A stretch of DNA of 20,175 nucleotides, from IMG/VR virus record IMGVR_UViG_3300050116_000286, positions 1-20,175 of that record, one strand, 5' to 3'. The position numbers and the translations under genes are program-made. The DNA comes from a virus. Under the pieces are notes generated by a model. That model worked only from the letters and a program-made list of their open reading frames with translations. It ran no database searches and was not told where the DNA came from. Below are positions 8,521-15,513 of this stretch, piece after piece. Each line of letters opens with the position of its first letter. Position 1 is the first letter of the stretch.

Positions 8521-8663
8521 GGTGTATCTCCTATGTTGTTTTGAGAGTCTGGAAAATTCGTTGCGCGAGCGCTCGAAGCGAACAGATTCAGCCCTGCGCT
8601 CCATCTCTTCGCCTACTTCGGTCCGGGCCACGATGACGGGCGCCTGATCCATGGATGCCGTTC
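8521..8663 (-). other. 143-bp inter-gene stretch, open in frame with the downstream gene
   Basis: No independent gene is seen. On the minus strand the frame of the 140-residue protein stays open through almost all of this stretch (from ATG 8652), encoding an Arg/Glu-rich segment that would precede the signal peptide. A GC-rich palindrome, CGAGCGCTCG, lies near its middle. The better ribosome site at 8520 argues that most of this is leader sequence. Confidence 0.4.
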
Positions 8664-8897
8664 TTATACTTTCCTTGCTGAAGGAGTCATCTTGCGCAGG
8701 GATATCCGCTGCAGTTCTTCGAGTTGCTGGTGCAAAAGCTGGGCACGTTCCGCTTCCAGCCGTTCAAGATTCGGATCACCGCTCTCGCGCGCATTCTTAA
8801 TCTTGGCCTCAGAGGCTGCGATCTGGCTGGGCGTGACTTTGGTTTCTGGCGGAAACTTTGCCGCATCGGGCACGAGATCAACGTCTTTGGAACTCAT
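8664..8897 (-). CDS. small coiled-coil protein, unknown function (77 aa)
   Basis: The protein is highly charged. About residues 26-66 have a heptad-like pattern rich in Glu, Leu, Gln and Arg (LERLEAERAQLLHQQLEELQ), typical of a coiled coil; the N-terminus is acidic and Pro-rich. No signal peptide or metal motif is present. The ribosome site is weak. The gene sits 86 bp after the previous gene, behind a strong GC hairpin. Its place between the connector and the head-tail joining gene suggests a minor structural or chaperone role. I do not recognise the family. Confidence 0.5.
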   Translation of the reverse strand: MSSKDVDLVPDAAKFPPETKVTPSQIAASEAKIKNARESGDPNLERLEAERAQLLHQQLEELQRISLRKMTPSARKV

Positions 8898-8930
8898 AAA
8901 TGATATGGCAGACGTCGCCCCCAGCTCCCA

Positions 8931-8956
8931 GTCCGCGGGCAGGTTCTCCCGCGGAC
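8931..8956. terminator. GC-rich hairpin without U-tract (terminator-like or attenuator)
   Basis: GTCCGCGGG (8931-8939) and CCCGCGGAC (8948-8956) form a perfect 9-bp stem with an 8-nt loop, in the gap between two minus-strand genes. On the minus strand no T-run follows, so it is not a classic intrinsic terminator. It may pause polymerase or protect an mRNA 3' end. Confidence 0.45.
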
Positions 8957-8983
8957 CGAGAGTCGAGAGGCGACGGTCTATGG

Positions 8984-9508
8984 CTAGACTTCGGTCAGAG
9001 CGCCAGCCACGGAACCGACGAGGATCCAGTTGCCGTTATAGGCCAGCAAGGTGATCGATCCGCCGGCGTGCGCGGCAAAGGTATAGGTGTCCTTCGCGGT
9101 CGCCGTGCCGTCGAGAATGGTGCTGGCTGGAGTAGTGACGGTATGGGCGAATGCCGTGGTGCTAACGATCGTGAGTAATTGGCCGTCATTGCCTCCAGCT
9201 GCCGGCGCTCCCGCCACAGGGGCAGCTAGTGTAAGCGCTGCCGCGCTGCCTTTGGTGATGATGACGGTTCCGTGCGTAGAAGCGATGGCGCCGTTTGCGC
9301 TTTTCACTTCAGTGCCGCACAGGTCCTGGTCGACGTAGGCGCCGAAGGTACCGAGGCTAGCATCCAGCGGCGAAGCGGTTGTGCCCGAGAACTGCAGGGC
9401 CATGCCGGCGACGGCCAGCCCGACGCCTGAGACCAGGGCAAAGGTGAGCATCGGGTGCGTTGTGGTCCCGACAAGCGACATGAGTGCAACGATCAGCATT
9501 GGGTGCAT
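8984..9508 (-). CDS. membrane-leader fibre/decoration beta protein (174 aa)
   Basis: AAGGAG 9 nt upstream fixes the ATG at 9508. The first 38 residues are hydrophobic and appear internally duplicated: HPMLIVALMSLVG (2-14) and HPMLTFALVSGVG (18-30). Residues about 70-166 fit a small beta domain common in phage structural proteins: TVIITKGSAAALTLAAP, then GQLLTIVSTTAFAHTVTTPA, KDTYTFAAHAGGSITLLAYN and GNWILVGS. Such domains occur in fibres and head decorations. The gene follows the connector gene by 39 bp. The hydrophobic leader would place the beta domain outside or on the inner membrane. The domain resemblance is good; the function is inferred. Confidence 0.6.
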   Translation of the reverse strand: MHPMLIVALMSLVGTTTHPMLTFALVSGVGLAVAGMALQFSGTTASPLDASLGTFGAYVDQDLCGTEVKSANGAIASTHGTVIITKGSAAALTLAAPVAGAPAAGGNDGQLLTIVSTTAFAHTVTTPASTILDGTATAKDTYTFAAHAGGSITLLAYNGNWILVGSVAGALTEV

Positions 9509-9547
9509 TGGTGAATTTCTCCTTTTGATTTGAACTTAAGTTGGCTA

Positions 9548-10729
9548 CTACGCTTGCGGAATTACCGTGAATCCCAGGTCGCGGACGCTTTCGATGATCG
9601 TTTGCAGGCTGAGCGGAATGCTTGCCGCGCTGCCTGCAGCTACGGGCTCGCGATTGTAGTAATAGTGTGAAACCAGCAACATGATGGCGACCTGTAGATC
9701 CTCTGGGCAGTTGATCGTCCGCGAGTAGCTGCCTGGCTGGTCGGGAGGATTGGGCAGCACTCCCTGATAAAAACCGAGGCAACGCCAAGCATTTGCGACC
9801 CCATTGTCCGTGGTCATGGCGCCTAATGTTGTCGCCCAAGTTGGAGGCGCAGTGCCGGTGAGCAGAGAGGGAACGATAAGGGTTTGCAGGTTCCCGTTGC
9901 CATCAAAAACTGTGTCGTATTCCGCGTATTCCGTTTGCGGATCGTATTCGCCCAGGACCGGGCCAAGGCAAGTCCATGAAGCTGACCCGTCCGGCGTGAC
10001 GCCTCCAGGGCTCTGGGAAAAGACTGGCGCGGAACCGCTGCCGGTCGTGCCAGAAGGCCCCACGGTCTGCATCTGCACATTCCCATTCGGATCAGTGAAG
10101 TATGCGTATTGCGAAACGCTGTTCGACGGCTCCCAACCGGCCTTAGATTCCTGCGTTGCGGGCGTCGTGGTTCCATCTGGTGCATAGCCAGCCGTGAAAA
10201 AGATCTGGACGGAATTCGCCCCGATAATCGAGACCGGCCAGCGTTGGCCAGGCAGAGGCAACACACGTCCCGTAGCAAAATCAGGAATGAAATCTCGGAA
10301 CGGAACCAGCGCATGCTTGAGGCCATCGGTGCCGATGTAAACAATCGATGTAATGGAAGTGATGGGGTTGCGCAGGGCCACCACTTGGAACGGATCGAGC
10401 ATCTGATTCTGCAGACCGCCGATCGCGGGATAGGGATAGGACGCTATCGGCCCATAGCCGAAGTAAAAAGGAAACGCCGCCCCGAAGAGCGGGGCGTATG
10501 GAGATTGAAAATATGGAAAGAAAGGGAAGCCGTCTTGATATTGTACGAACGACCTTTGCGCCAGCGTAAGCCCCGTCCAGCGCTCGATTTGCCGCCTCGC
10601 CGCCTTCATTAGTTTCGGCACAATCGTCGCAATATCGGGATTCGACGAGGGCAGTTTGAGAAACTGCACGATGTCGCTGGTCAGCACCGGCTCTGCCACC
10701 GGCAGCGTAAGTTCAAGAATGGAACTCAT
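9548..10729 (-). CDS. gp6-like head-tail connector with large fibre-type insertion (393 aa)
   Basis: Head-tail connectors of this family form a ring under the portal and are usually 100-200 residues. Here the family's N-terminal part is seen at 1-65 (VLTSDIVQFLKL, then KAARRQIERWTGLTLAQRSF), its middle at 111-181 (ALRNPITSITSIVYIGTDG, then SVQIFFTAGYA), and its C-terminal helix at 340-393 (CPEDLQVAIMLLVSHYYYNR). Between 183 and 335, at the usual AGY to helix junction, lie two fibre-type repeats, each with 'NGN.Q' early and 'TDG/TDN' then 'W.CLG' late. A second insertion (66-105) is 14/40 Phe or Tyr. The ATG at 10729 follows the intrinsic terminator and lacks a clear ribosome site. The ring role is well supported; the insertions suggest a decorated collar. 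Confidence 0.75.
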   Translation of the reverse strand: MSSILELTLPVAEPVLTSDIVQFLKLPSSNPDIATIVPKLMKAARRQIERWTGLTLAQRSFVQYQDGFPFFPYFQSPYAPLFGAAFPFYFGYGPIASYPYPAIGGLQNQMLDPFQVVALRNPITSITSIVYIGTDGLKHALVPFRDFIPDFATGRVLPLPGQRWPVSIIGANSVQIFFTAGYAPDGTTTPATQESKAGWEPSNSVSQYAYFTDPNGNVQMQTVGPSGTTGSGSAPVFSQSPGGVTPDGSASWTCLGPVLGEYDPQTEYAEYDTVFDGNGNLQTLIVPSLLTGTAPPTWATTLGAMTTDNGVANAWRCLGFYQGVLPNPPDQPGSYSRTINCPEDLQVAIMLLVSHYYYNREPVAAGSAASIPLSLQTIIESVRDLGFTVIPQA

Positions 10730-10740
10730 GAGAGTTTGTC

Positions 10741-10775
10741 AAAAATGACGGGAGCCGAGATTGAACTCGGCTCCC
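10741..10775 (-). terminator. rho-independent terminator after the major capsid gene
   Basis: GGGAGCCGAG (10750-10759) and CTCGGCTCCC (10766-10775) form a perfect 10-bp stem with a 6-nt loop. Read on the minus strand, the stem is followed within 3 nt by ATTTTT, giving a U-tract. It lies about 10 bp after the capsid stop codon and before the connector ATG. It should lower transcription past the capsid gene, giving much capsid and less connector. Confidence 0.8.
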
Positions 10776-10785
10776 ATCAACAGGA

Positions 10786-12126
10786 TTAGCTATGTTGCAC
10801 GAGCAGGGAGAACGCCTTGTACTGAAGGCGTTGACCATCGGTACGGAGGTAGGCTTGGAAACCGATCTGGTGATTCGGCATGTAGAGCTCGTTGTACCGG
10901 ACCAGAGTGACTCCCAGCACATCGCGGATGATGTACTTATCGAACTTTCCGAAAAGCACACTGTTCTTGTTGGCCGCCGGCACTCCGGCGACTGCCGCAT
11001 CCATGGCGCCGGACCAATCGTAGGGATAGCCGAAGATTTTGTCTTCTTGATCCTTCGTGATTGTTTCGACGAACAGCGGCCTGCCGTATTTGTCCTTGAC
11101 CTTTTTCAGGTAGTCGAGGATCGACCAGTGCGCTAGGAACTTCGCGCCATCGCGATAGGTCGGATCGACCAGTGCGATGATGCCGGCCAAATCGTCGGTA
11201 CCGATCGAATTGGCTCCGGTGGCGCTCGTTCCGTCGTTGGCACTTGAGCCCGCGGCGGTTACGGTCAGTGGCGTGCCATCAGCCAGGATGGAAGTGACAA
11301 GCCCGGTCGGCGCCGTTGAGCCGGCTCCCGTGGTGTAAGCAGCGTCTGTCAAACGGCCCAGGCGGATGCCGAGCAGTTCGGCCAGCAAGCTCTCGATGGG
11401 GAACGCGCTGTCCTGCATCAATTGCACGCTGACCAGTACCTGGTCGGACGATCCGAGATAAGCGCTGTAGACGACTTCCGAGAAGGTGGGGTTAATCTGG
11501 CTGACCGCTCCACTTTCTGAAAGAAAACGCCCCTGGTTGGCCGTATCGTCGACCGCTGGCCAGTGCAGGGGATTGCCGGTGGAGGTTGGCACGATGCGAC
11601 AATTGCGCCGCATTCCGCCATACGCTTTCATCACGATTTCGAGTTCGCGCTGAAAGCCGACAGGGATCAGGGTTTCGCCGGCGCTTGACGATCCGGTGTT
11701 CAGGGCCGAATAGGTGCGCAGCTCGCGGCACATCGTCTGAAATTTCGCGGACTGCTCACCGGACCGCACCCAGTGGAGAAAGCCGGCACGGTATTCCGAG
11801 TCCGCAGCGATTTCGTGGTATCGCTTCTCGACGTCGCTGACGGCCACTTCATTGCGTGTGGCGAGGGCCTCGGGAGACTCGACTTGCGGTTGCGGCGGAG
11901 CGGCCACGCGAAGTTGCTCTTCCTGCAGCTTTTCCGTCGCAGCAATAGCATCTGCCTGGCGCTTCATGTTTTCCTGCTGAGCGTTCAGTTCATGCCAGCG
12001 CTTGCTGGCTTCGGCGGCGGCCGCTGGGTCTTTCGAGTTCCAGGAGCCGTCGTTCTTGGTGAGATCGTGCATTTCCTGGATCAGCTTACTGCGCGCAGCC
12101 AGGATCTCTTTCACTGTGGAGTTCAT
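10786..12126 (-). CDS. HK97-fold major capsid protein with N-terminal delta domain
   Basis: The 446 residues show the family layout. Residues about 1-110 are a charged, helical delta (scaffold) region (KSKLIQEMHDL-type heptads, NAQQENMKRQADAIAAT). The shell domain starts near ALNTGSSSAGETLIPVGFQR (141-160). Further family landmarks are MRRNCRIVPTSTGNPLHWPA (172-191), FSEVVYSAYLGSSDQVLVSV (215-234), DAAYTTGAGSTAPTGLV (261-277) and a C-terminal KYIIRDVLGVTLVRYNELY. The delta region is probably removed by the protease encoded just upstream, near residue 105-145, before expansion. AAAGGA 8 nt upstream of the ATG is a good ribosome site. A 151-bp leader precedes it and a strong terminator follows, as expected for the most abundant virion protein. 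No separate scaffold gene is needed. Confidence 0.93.
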   Translation of the reverse strand: MNSTVKEILAARSKLIQEMHDLTKNDGSWNSKDPAAAAEASKRWHELNAQQENMKRQADAIAATEKLQEEQLRVAAPPQPQVESPEALATRNEVAVSDVEKRYHEIAADSEYRAGFLHWVRSGEQSAKFQTMCRELRTYSALNTGSSSAGETLIPVGFQRELEIVMKAYGGMRRNCRIVPTSTGNPLHWPAVDDTANQGRFLSESGAVSQINPTFSEVVYSAYLGSSDQVLVSVQLMQDSAFPIESLLAELLGIRLGRLTDAAYTTGAGSTAPTGLVTSILADGTPLTVTAAGSSANDGTSATGANSIGTDDLAGIIALVDPTYRDGAKFLAHWSILDYLKKVKDKYGRPLFVETITKDQEDKIFGYPYDWSGAMDAAVAGVPAANKNSVLFGKFDKYIIRDVLGVTLVRYNELYMPNHQIGFQAYLRTDGQRLQYKAFSLLVQHS

Positions 12127-12277
12127 CAGATTGTCCTTTTTTTGAGTAGATTTGCGGACCGCTTGCGTCAGCAGCTTGCAGGGCGCCTGTCCGCTTTCGT
12201 GGCTATCGCGCTTAAGCTCCGGGCTTCATCCCCGTGGGGAACGCGCGGCCATGACAGAAAATTTTCGGAGGTAACGA
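12127..12277 (-). other. 151-bp leader between protease and capsid genes, no gene seen
   Basis: No open frame longer than a few codons lies here on the minus strand. The stretch holds short dyads (TCCCCGTGGGGA near 12231; GCGGAC and GTCCGC arms about 30 nt apart near 12159-12197) but no clear promoter hexamers. The last 20 bases carry the capsid gene's AAAGGA ribosome site. It may be a structured 5' leader or hold an internal promoter I cannot recognise. Confidence 0.4.
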
Positions 12278-13393
12278 TCAGGAGTTGACGTTCTCGATCT
12301 GCTCGAGTTCAATCTCCAGGTTCCGGGTTATGGCTTGGGCTAGCTCTAGATCGATGCCAGCGGAATCCTTTTCGCTCTCGCCGGACACGTGGATGCCGTG
12401 AGCTTTGGCAGCGGCTTTGATCTTCGCCAGCACTTTTGGTTTATCGGCCGCCGGGATGCCCTGCGTCTGTTCGAAGCGGGCCAAGGCATTGCGGATATGC
12501 GATGCGGTTTTCTCCTCGGTGGAGAACTTGATGGGGAGTTTCCAGGTCTCCGTCTTATCTGGATCCCCAACGTAAGCGAATGCGCCAGGGCCCAGGTCCT
12601 CACCATCTACCCGCTTGGTTTTCTTCTGATTGTCGCGCGCTGCGCGCTCCGCCATGCCAGGATCACAATTTTCGGGATCGGAGCAGCTTTGCATGTGCAT
12701 GCCGCACTCTTCGCACTCTGCGGAATAGCAGGCGCGACAGGAGCAGTCACATTCGAGGTCGCCTTCATCGTCATCGCCGGCGGGCACATCATCGTCCCGC
12801 TTCAGGGCGGCCTCGAGTAATTGCTGCAATTTCTCGCTATCGCCGAACACTCCTCGCAATTCCAGCGCGCGGGCTTTCACGTCGGTGCCTTCATAAGCCG
12901 GGTAGGTGACGGGGCCCACATCGAACAAATCGACGTCTTGGATGGTGCGTCGGATAAAGGTTTTTCCGTCCTTTTCTTCTTCCGAGCGCTCTTGCTTGGT
13001 AACCATGAATGCGAAGCTGCAGCCACTAAGGTCCTTGCGTTGGATCGAGGTCCGCACATCTTTTCCAAGTTGCGTATCGGGGGTGGTGCAGTCGAATCGC
13101 AGTCCGCGGCTGTCCTCTTCGAGCGTGAGAGTCCCGGAGGCCGTCCTGCCGAGAATGTTGTTCGAATCGTGATTGAACAGGCAGCGGACGTCCTGGTTCT
13201 CGCCGAGCGCACGCTTAAAGCTTCCCGATTGGATGGTCTCGACGACTCGCAAGCTAGGCGAGTCCCAGAGCACATACTCTTCCCCAAATACGGCCGCGTG
13301 ACCATCGATGTGGCCATTATTGAGCGCCCGAATCTCAGCCTGCTGGCTGGTGCGCCGTTCGATCCCGGACGTAAGGTTTTTGGATACTGGCAT
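12278..13393 (-). CDS. HK97-type prohead protease with Cys-rich and C-terminal accessory domains
   Basis: The protease cuts capsid delta domains and itself inside the prohead. Landmarks are NGHIDGHAAVFGE (27-39), the His motif CLFNHDSNNILGRT (71-84, H75), the Ser motif DLSGCSFAF (121-129, S126 likely nucleophile) and FDVGPVTYPAYEGT (157-170). The family usually ends near residue 180-220. Here residues 215-243 hold eight Cys and one His in a likely metal-binding cluster (CDCSC, then CEECGMHMQSC). Residues about 268-335 (GPGAFAYVGDP, HIRNALARFEQTQGIPAADK, VLAKIKAAAKAHGI) match a small C-terminal domain seen on other phage proteases. A Glu-rich helix closes the protein. GGAGG 9 nt upstream fixes the ATG at 13393. 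It lies between a small gene and the capsid gene, the classic order. Confidence 0.88.
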   Translation of the reverse strand: MPVSKNLTSGIERRTSQQAEIRALNNGHIDGHAAVFGEEYVLWDSPSLRVVETIQSGSFKRALGENQDVRCLFNHDSNNILGRTASGTLTLEEDSRGLRFDCTTPDTQLGKDVRTSIQRKDLSGCSFAFMVTKQERSEEEKDGKTFIRRTIQDVDLFDVGPVTYPAYEGTDVKARALELRGVFGDSEKLQQLLEAALKRDDDVPAGDDDEGDLECDCSCRACYSAECEECGMHMQSCSDPENCDPGMAERAARDNQKKTKRVDGEDLGPGAFAYVGDPDKTETWKLPIKFSTEEKTASHIRNALARFEQTQGIPAADKPKVLAKIKAAAKAHGIHVSGESEKDSAGIDLELAQAITRNLEIELEQIENVNS

Positions 13394-13424
13394 GATGTTT
13401 CCCTCCGAACGAATGTGGACTCTT

Positions 13425-13628
13425 CTACCGACCCCTAGGGCCTCTCCGCGCAGCAGACTCGGGCGAAGCGACGGCGTGCTCTGCCTGCGAAGTAATAATT
13501 TCTCGCTCGACGGATTCCGCAGGCTCTAACACTTTGGCGGCCTTTTTGTGGTCTAGCAGATAGGTAGCGACGTATTCCGGGACCACGCGAATCTCTCCCG
13601 TTTCCTTCATCCTGACTTTAATGGACAT
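13425..13628 (-). CDS. small conserved head-module protein, unknown function (67 aa)
   Basis: The start ATG lies inside the portal gene's last codons (11-bp overlap), with a near-perfect AGGAGG about 7 nt upstream. The first 35 residues have a pattern I recall in small phage proteins placed between portal and protease: MSIKVRMKETGEIRVVPEYV, then ATYLLDHKKAAKVL. The C-terminus is Ala/Arg-rich and probably disordered. Its tight coupling to the portal gene suggests a minor head or assembly factor. No function is known to me. Confidence 0.65.
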   Translation of the reverse strand: MSIKVRMKETGEIRVVPEYVATYLLDHKKAAKVLEPAESVEREIITSQAEHAVASPESAARRGPRGR

Positions 13629-15366
13629 GTTCTTCCTCCTGGATTTCGGTTTCCTCTTCGGACGGCACGATTCGAGAGCAGTGCTCCCGTAGGACCGTGA
13701 TGGCGCGCCTCAGTTCGATCGCGGCATCGGAATCGGTCCAACCGGGAGCCCGCTGCGCCATGTCGGCGATGTATTGACGCAAGAATGTAGTTGTATCCTC
13801 GCTGAGCCGCATCTCGCCCGGCTCTCGATCCGGCGCCAGCTCAAAGGCCGCCGCGATGGTGCTCAGTACGGGCGTGAAAATGGCCTCATAGTCTCGCTTA
13901 ACGGGCTTGGTTCGGTTCCGTATGCGACCGAAAGCATCGCTGAAGATGCGCGAATAGAGCACAAAATAGTGCCTGATCTCGGCGTCCGTTGAACGTTTTC
14001 CGCCCTGACTCGTTGGGGTCGCCGGCTTGCTCCCACCAACGCCGCCGTCTTGATCATCTCCGCCCTGACCTGCGCCTTTGCCGGGTACGGGAGCTGGCGC
14101 CGGCGGCTCCGCCCAGTCTTTGGTCACATAGACCATATTGACGGGTTGCCAGAGTTTGTCGGCCGGATCCGCAGATTTCAGTTGACGGTCGGAATACGGT
14201 TGCAGGCCTAATAGCTTTCGCCCTTCATCCGCTGTCATCAAACCGGCGTAGCGACCCATCTGCACGCCTTTCAGCAAGTCGGCATAGGTCGCGCGCTCAA
14301 ATTGTCCGGTATCGAAACGGCAGAAGAAGCGATTGGCATTGCGCCCGGCTTTGGGAAACAGTTTCGCGTTCAGGCTCTGCTCCCACTTGTTCAGCCAGGG
14401 CTTCAGCACGAAGGTCAAAAATTCCAATGCGCGCTGTTCCATGTTGGCGCGCGATTCTTCCGAAATGCCGAGAAAGTGCGGGGGCACTCCAAAGATGGCT
14501 GCGATCTGTTCACGGTTAAATTTCCGTGTCTCCAGAAACTGCGCTTGGTCGGGTGGGACCGTGACCGCTTCCCATTTCACTCCGCCATCGAGGACCGCCA
14601 TGGTATGCGATTGGCCGCGGCCATGCGCCGCCATCCAGTTTTTGACGTCGCTTAATTTCTGCTCTGGACTTCGAAAGCCAGGGACGGTGAGATATCCGCC
14701 CGGGCGCGCATCGTTGGCGAAAAACTTTGCGGAGTACGATTGTGCCGCCAGATCTGTTCCCAGCACTTCTCTCGCGTAATATTTCACCGGGGACAGTCCG
14801 ACCAGCGAGTCCATCCCCAGGCCGCGCACATGCACCATGTTCTCTTGCAGAATGTAGCGCTCATAATGTCCGGCTGTATCGGTGGTCTTATAGAAAAGCT
14901 CTCCAGGCTGGAGCTCGAGCCGGGGAAGTTTCTGATCTACGTTGCGGTAAGGAAAGGTCGCAAATGGGCTGCGCACATAGAGGGCAGCTGGCTGCCCGGC
15001 GCCGTTGTGTGCAATTTCCAAGTAGGCATTGCCGGTCATCAGGATGTGGCCTTGGCAGGTCTGCCGCAGATCGGCGCTGGTGGTTTCTGAATTGGGCTTC
15101 GAGCCAAGAACGAATTGCAGTGGATGATCGTATGCGAGATGTTCTTCGTCCTGGCTGACGCGCTCGTAAACGTTCAGCGGCAGCATGGAGATGGCATCGG
15201 AGATAACGCGCACGCAGCCCGCATAGGCGGCCACTTGCATGGCGGTTAATTCATTGACCTCCACGCCGCTTTCTGACGGTGCGACCCCGAACCATCCGGC
15301 AAAATAATCGGCCGGATACGAGATGACTGAGGACAGCGAATCCCTGAACTCCTTCCAGAGGCTCAT
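13618..15366 (-). CDS. HK97-type portal protein with extended C-terminus (582 aa)
   Basis: The portal is the dodecameric DNA gate at one capsid vertex and the dock for terminase. The N-terminal family signature is TAMQVAAYAGCVRVISDAIS (41-60) with LPLNVYER (62-69). Further landmarks are TGNAYLEI (111-118), MVHVRGLGMDSLVGLSPVKY (177-196) and REQIAAIFGVPPHFLG (285-300), which marks the stem and tunnel region. The usual family length is about 400; the core ends near 410. A Gly/Pro/Asp-rich linker (420-455) then leads to a 125-residue helical domain (ATDAEIRHYFVLYSRIF-like start near 461) and an acidic tail ending EEEHVH. That extra domain may contact the connector or packaged DNA. The ATG directly follows the TAA of the 48-residue gene, so translation is probably coupled. 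Confidence 0.92.
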   Translation of the reverse strand: MSLWKEFRDSLSSVISYPADYFAGWFGVAPSESGVEVNELTAMQVAAYAGCVRVISDAISMLPLNVYERVSQDEEHLAYDHPLQFVLGSKPNSETTSADLRQTCQGHILMTGNAYLEIAHNGAGQPAALYVRSPFATFPYRNVDQKLPRLELQPGELFYKTTDTAGHYERYILQENMVHVRGLGMDSLVGLSPVKYYAREVLGTDLAAQSYSAKFFANDARPGGYLTVPGFRSPEQKLSDVKNWMAAHGRGQSHTMAVLDGGVKWEAVTVPPDQAQFLETRKFNREQIAAIFGVPPHFLGISEESRANMEQRALEFLTFVLKPWLNKWEQSLNAKLFPKAGRNANRFFCRFDTGQFERATYADLLKGVQMGRYAGLMTADEGRKLLGLQPYSDRQLKSADPADKLWQPVNMVYVTKDWAEPPAPAPVPGKGAGQGGDDQDGGVGGSKPATPTSQGGKRSTDAEIRHYFVLYSRIFSDAFGRIRNRTKPVKRDYEAIFTPVLSTIAAAFELAPDREPGEMRLSEDTTTFLRQYIADMAQRAPGWTDSDAAIELRRAITVLREHCSRIVPSEEETEIQEEEHVH

Positions 15367-15513
15367 TTATCTTGTCTTTTTACCGAGGGACGCCGCCATG
15401 AGAAGTAATATCCCGGCGACGAGTGGCCCGAGTGGCCGATAAATCCAACTGCAACCGGTGACGATCAGGATGAATCCCGCCAAGGGATAGACGATCACAG
15501 TGAAGCGGTTCAC
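15367..15513 (-). CDS. 48-aa two-helix membrane protein between terminase and portal
   Basis: This gene is very short. It starts with GTG at 15513, overlapping the terminase stop as GTGA, and its TAA abuts the portal ATG. The protein starts MNRFTVIVYPLAGFILIVTG. A first hydrophobic segment spans about 5-24 and a second about 28-43, linked by a short loop with Trp, Arg and Pro; the end is basic (GKKTR). The 4-bp overlap on one side and 0-bp spacing on the other strongly suggest a real coupled gene. Small membrane proteins sit at the same place in some other phages, but none has a settled function that I know. A role in prohead assembly at the membrane or a holin-like role is possible. Confidence 0.65.
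   Translation of the reverse strand: MNRFTVIVYPLAGFILIVTGCSWIYRPLGPLVAGILLLMAASLGKKTR

Noticed and set aside
10478-10496. CGCCCCG/CGGGGCG hairpin (7-bp stem)
   Set aside because: It lies inside the connector coding sequence, in the Phe/Tyr-rich insertion, with no U-tract; most likely a by-product of coding sequence.
12225-12245. TCCCCGTGGGGA dyad before the capsid gene as a terminator
   Set aside because: Only a 4-bp stem with a tetraloop is physically possible and no U-tract follows.
12821-13438. 205-residue plus-strand frame across the protease gene
   Set aside because: Antisense to the clear protease motifs (H75, S126); no recognisable pattern of its own.
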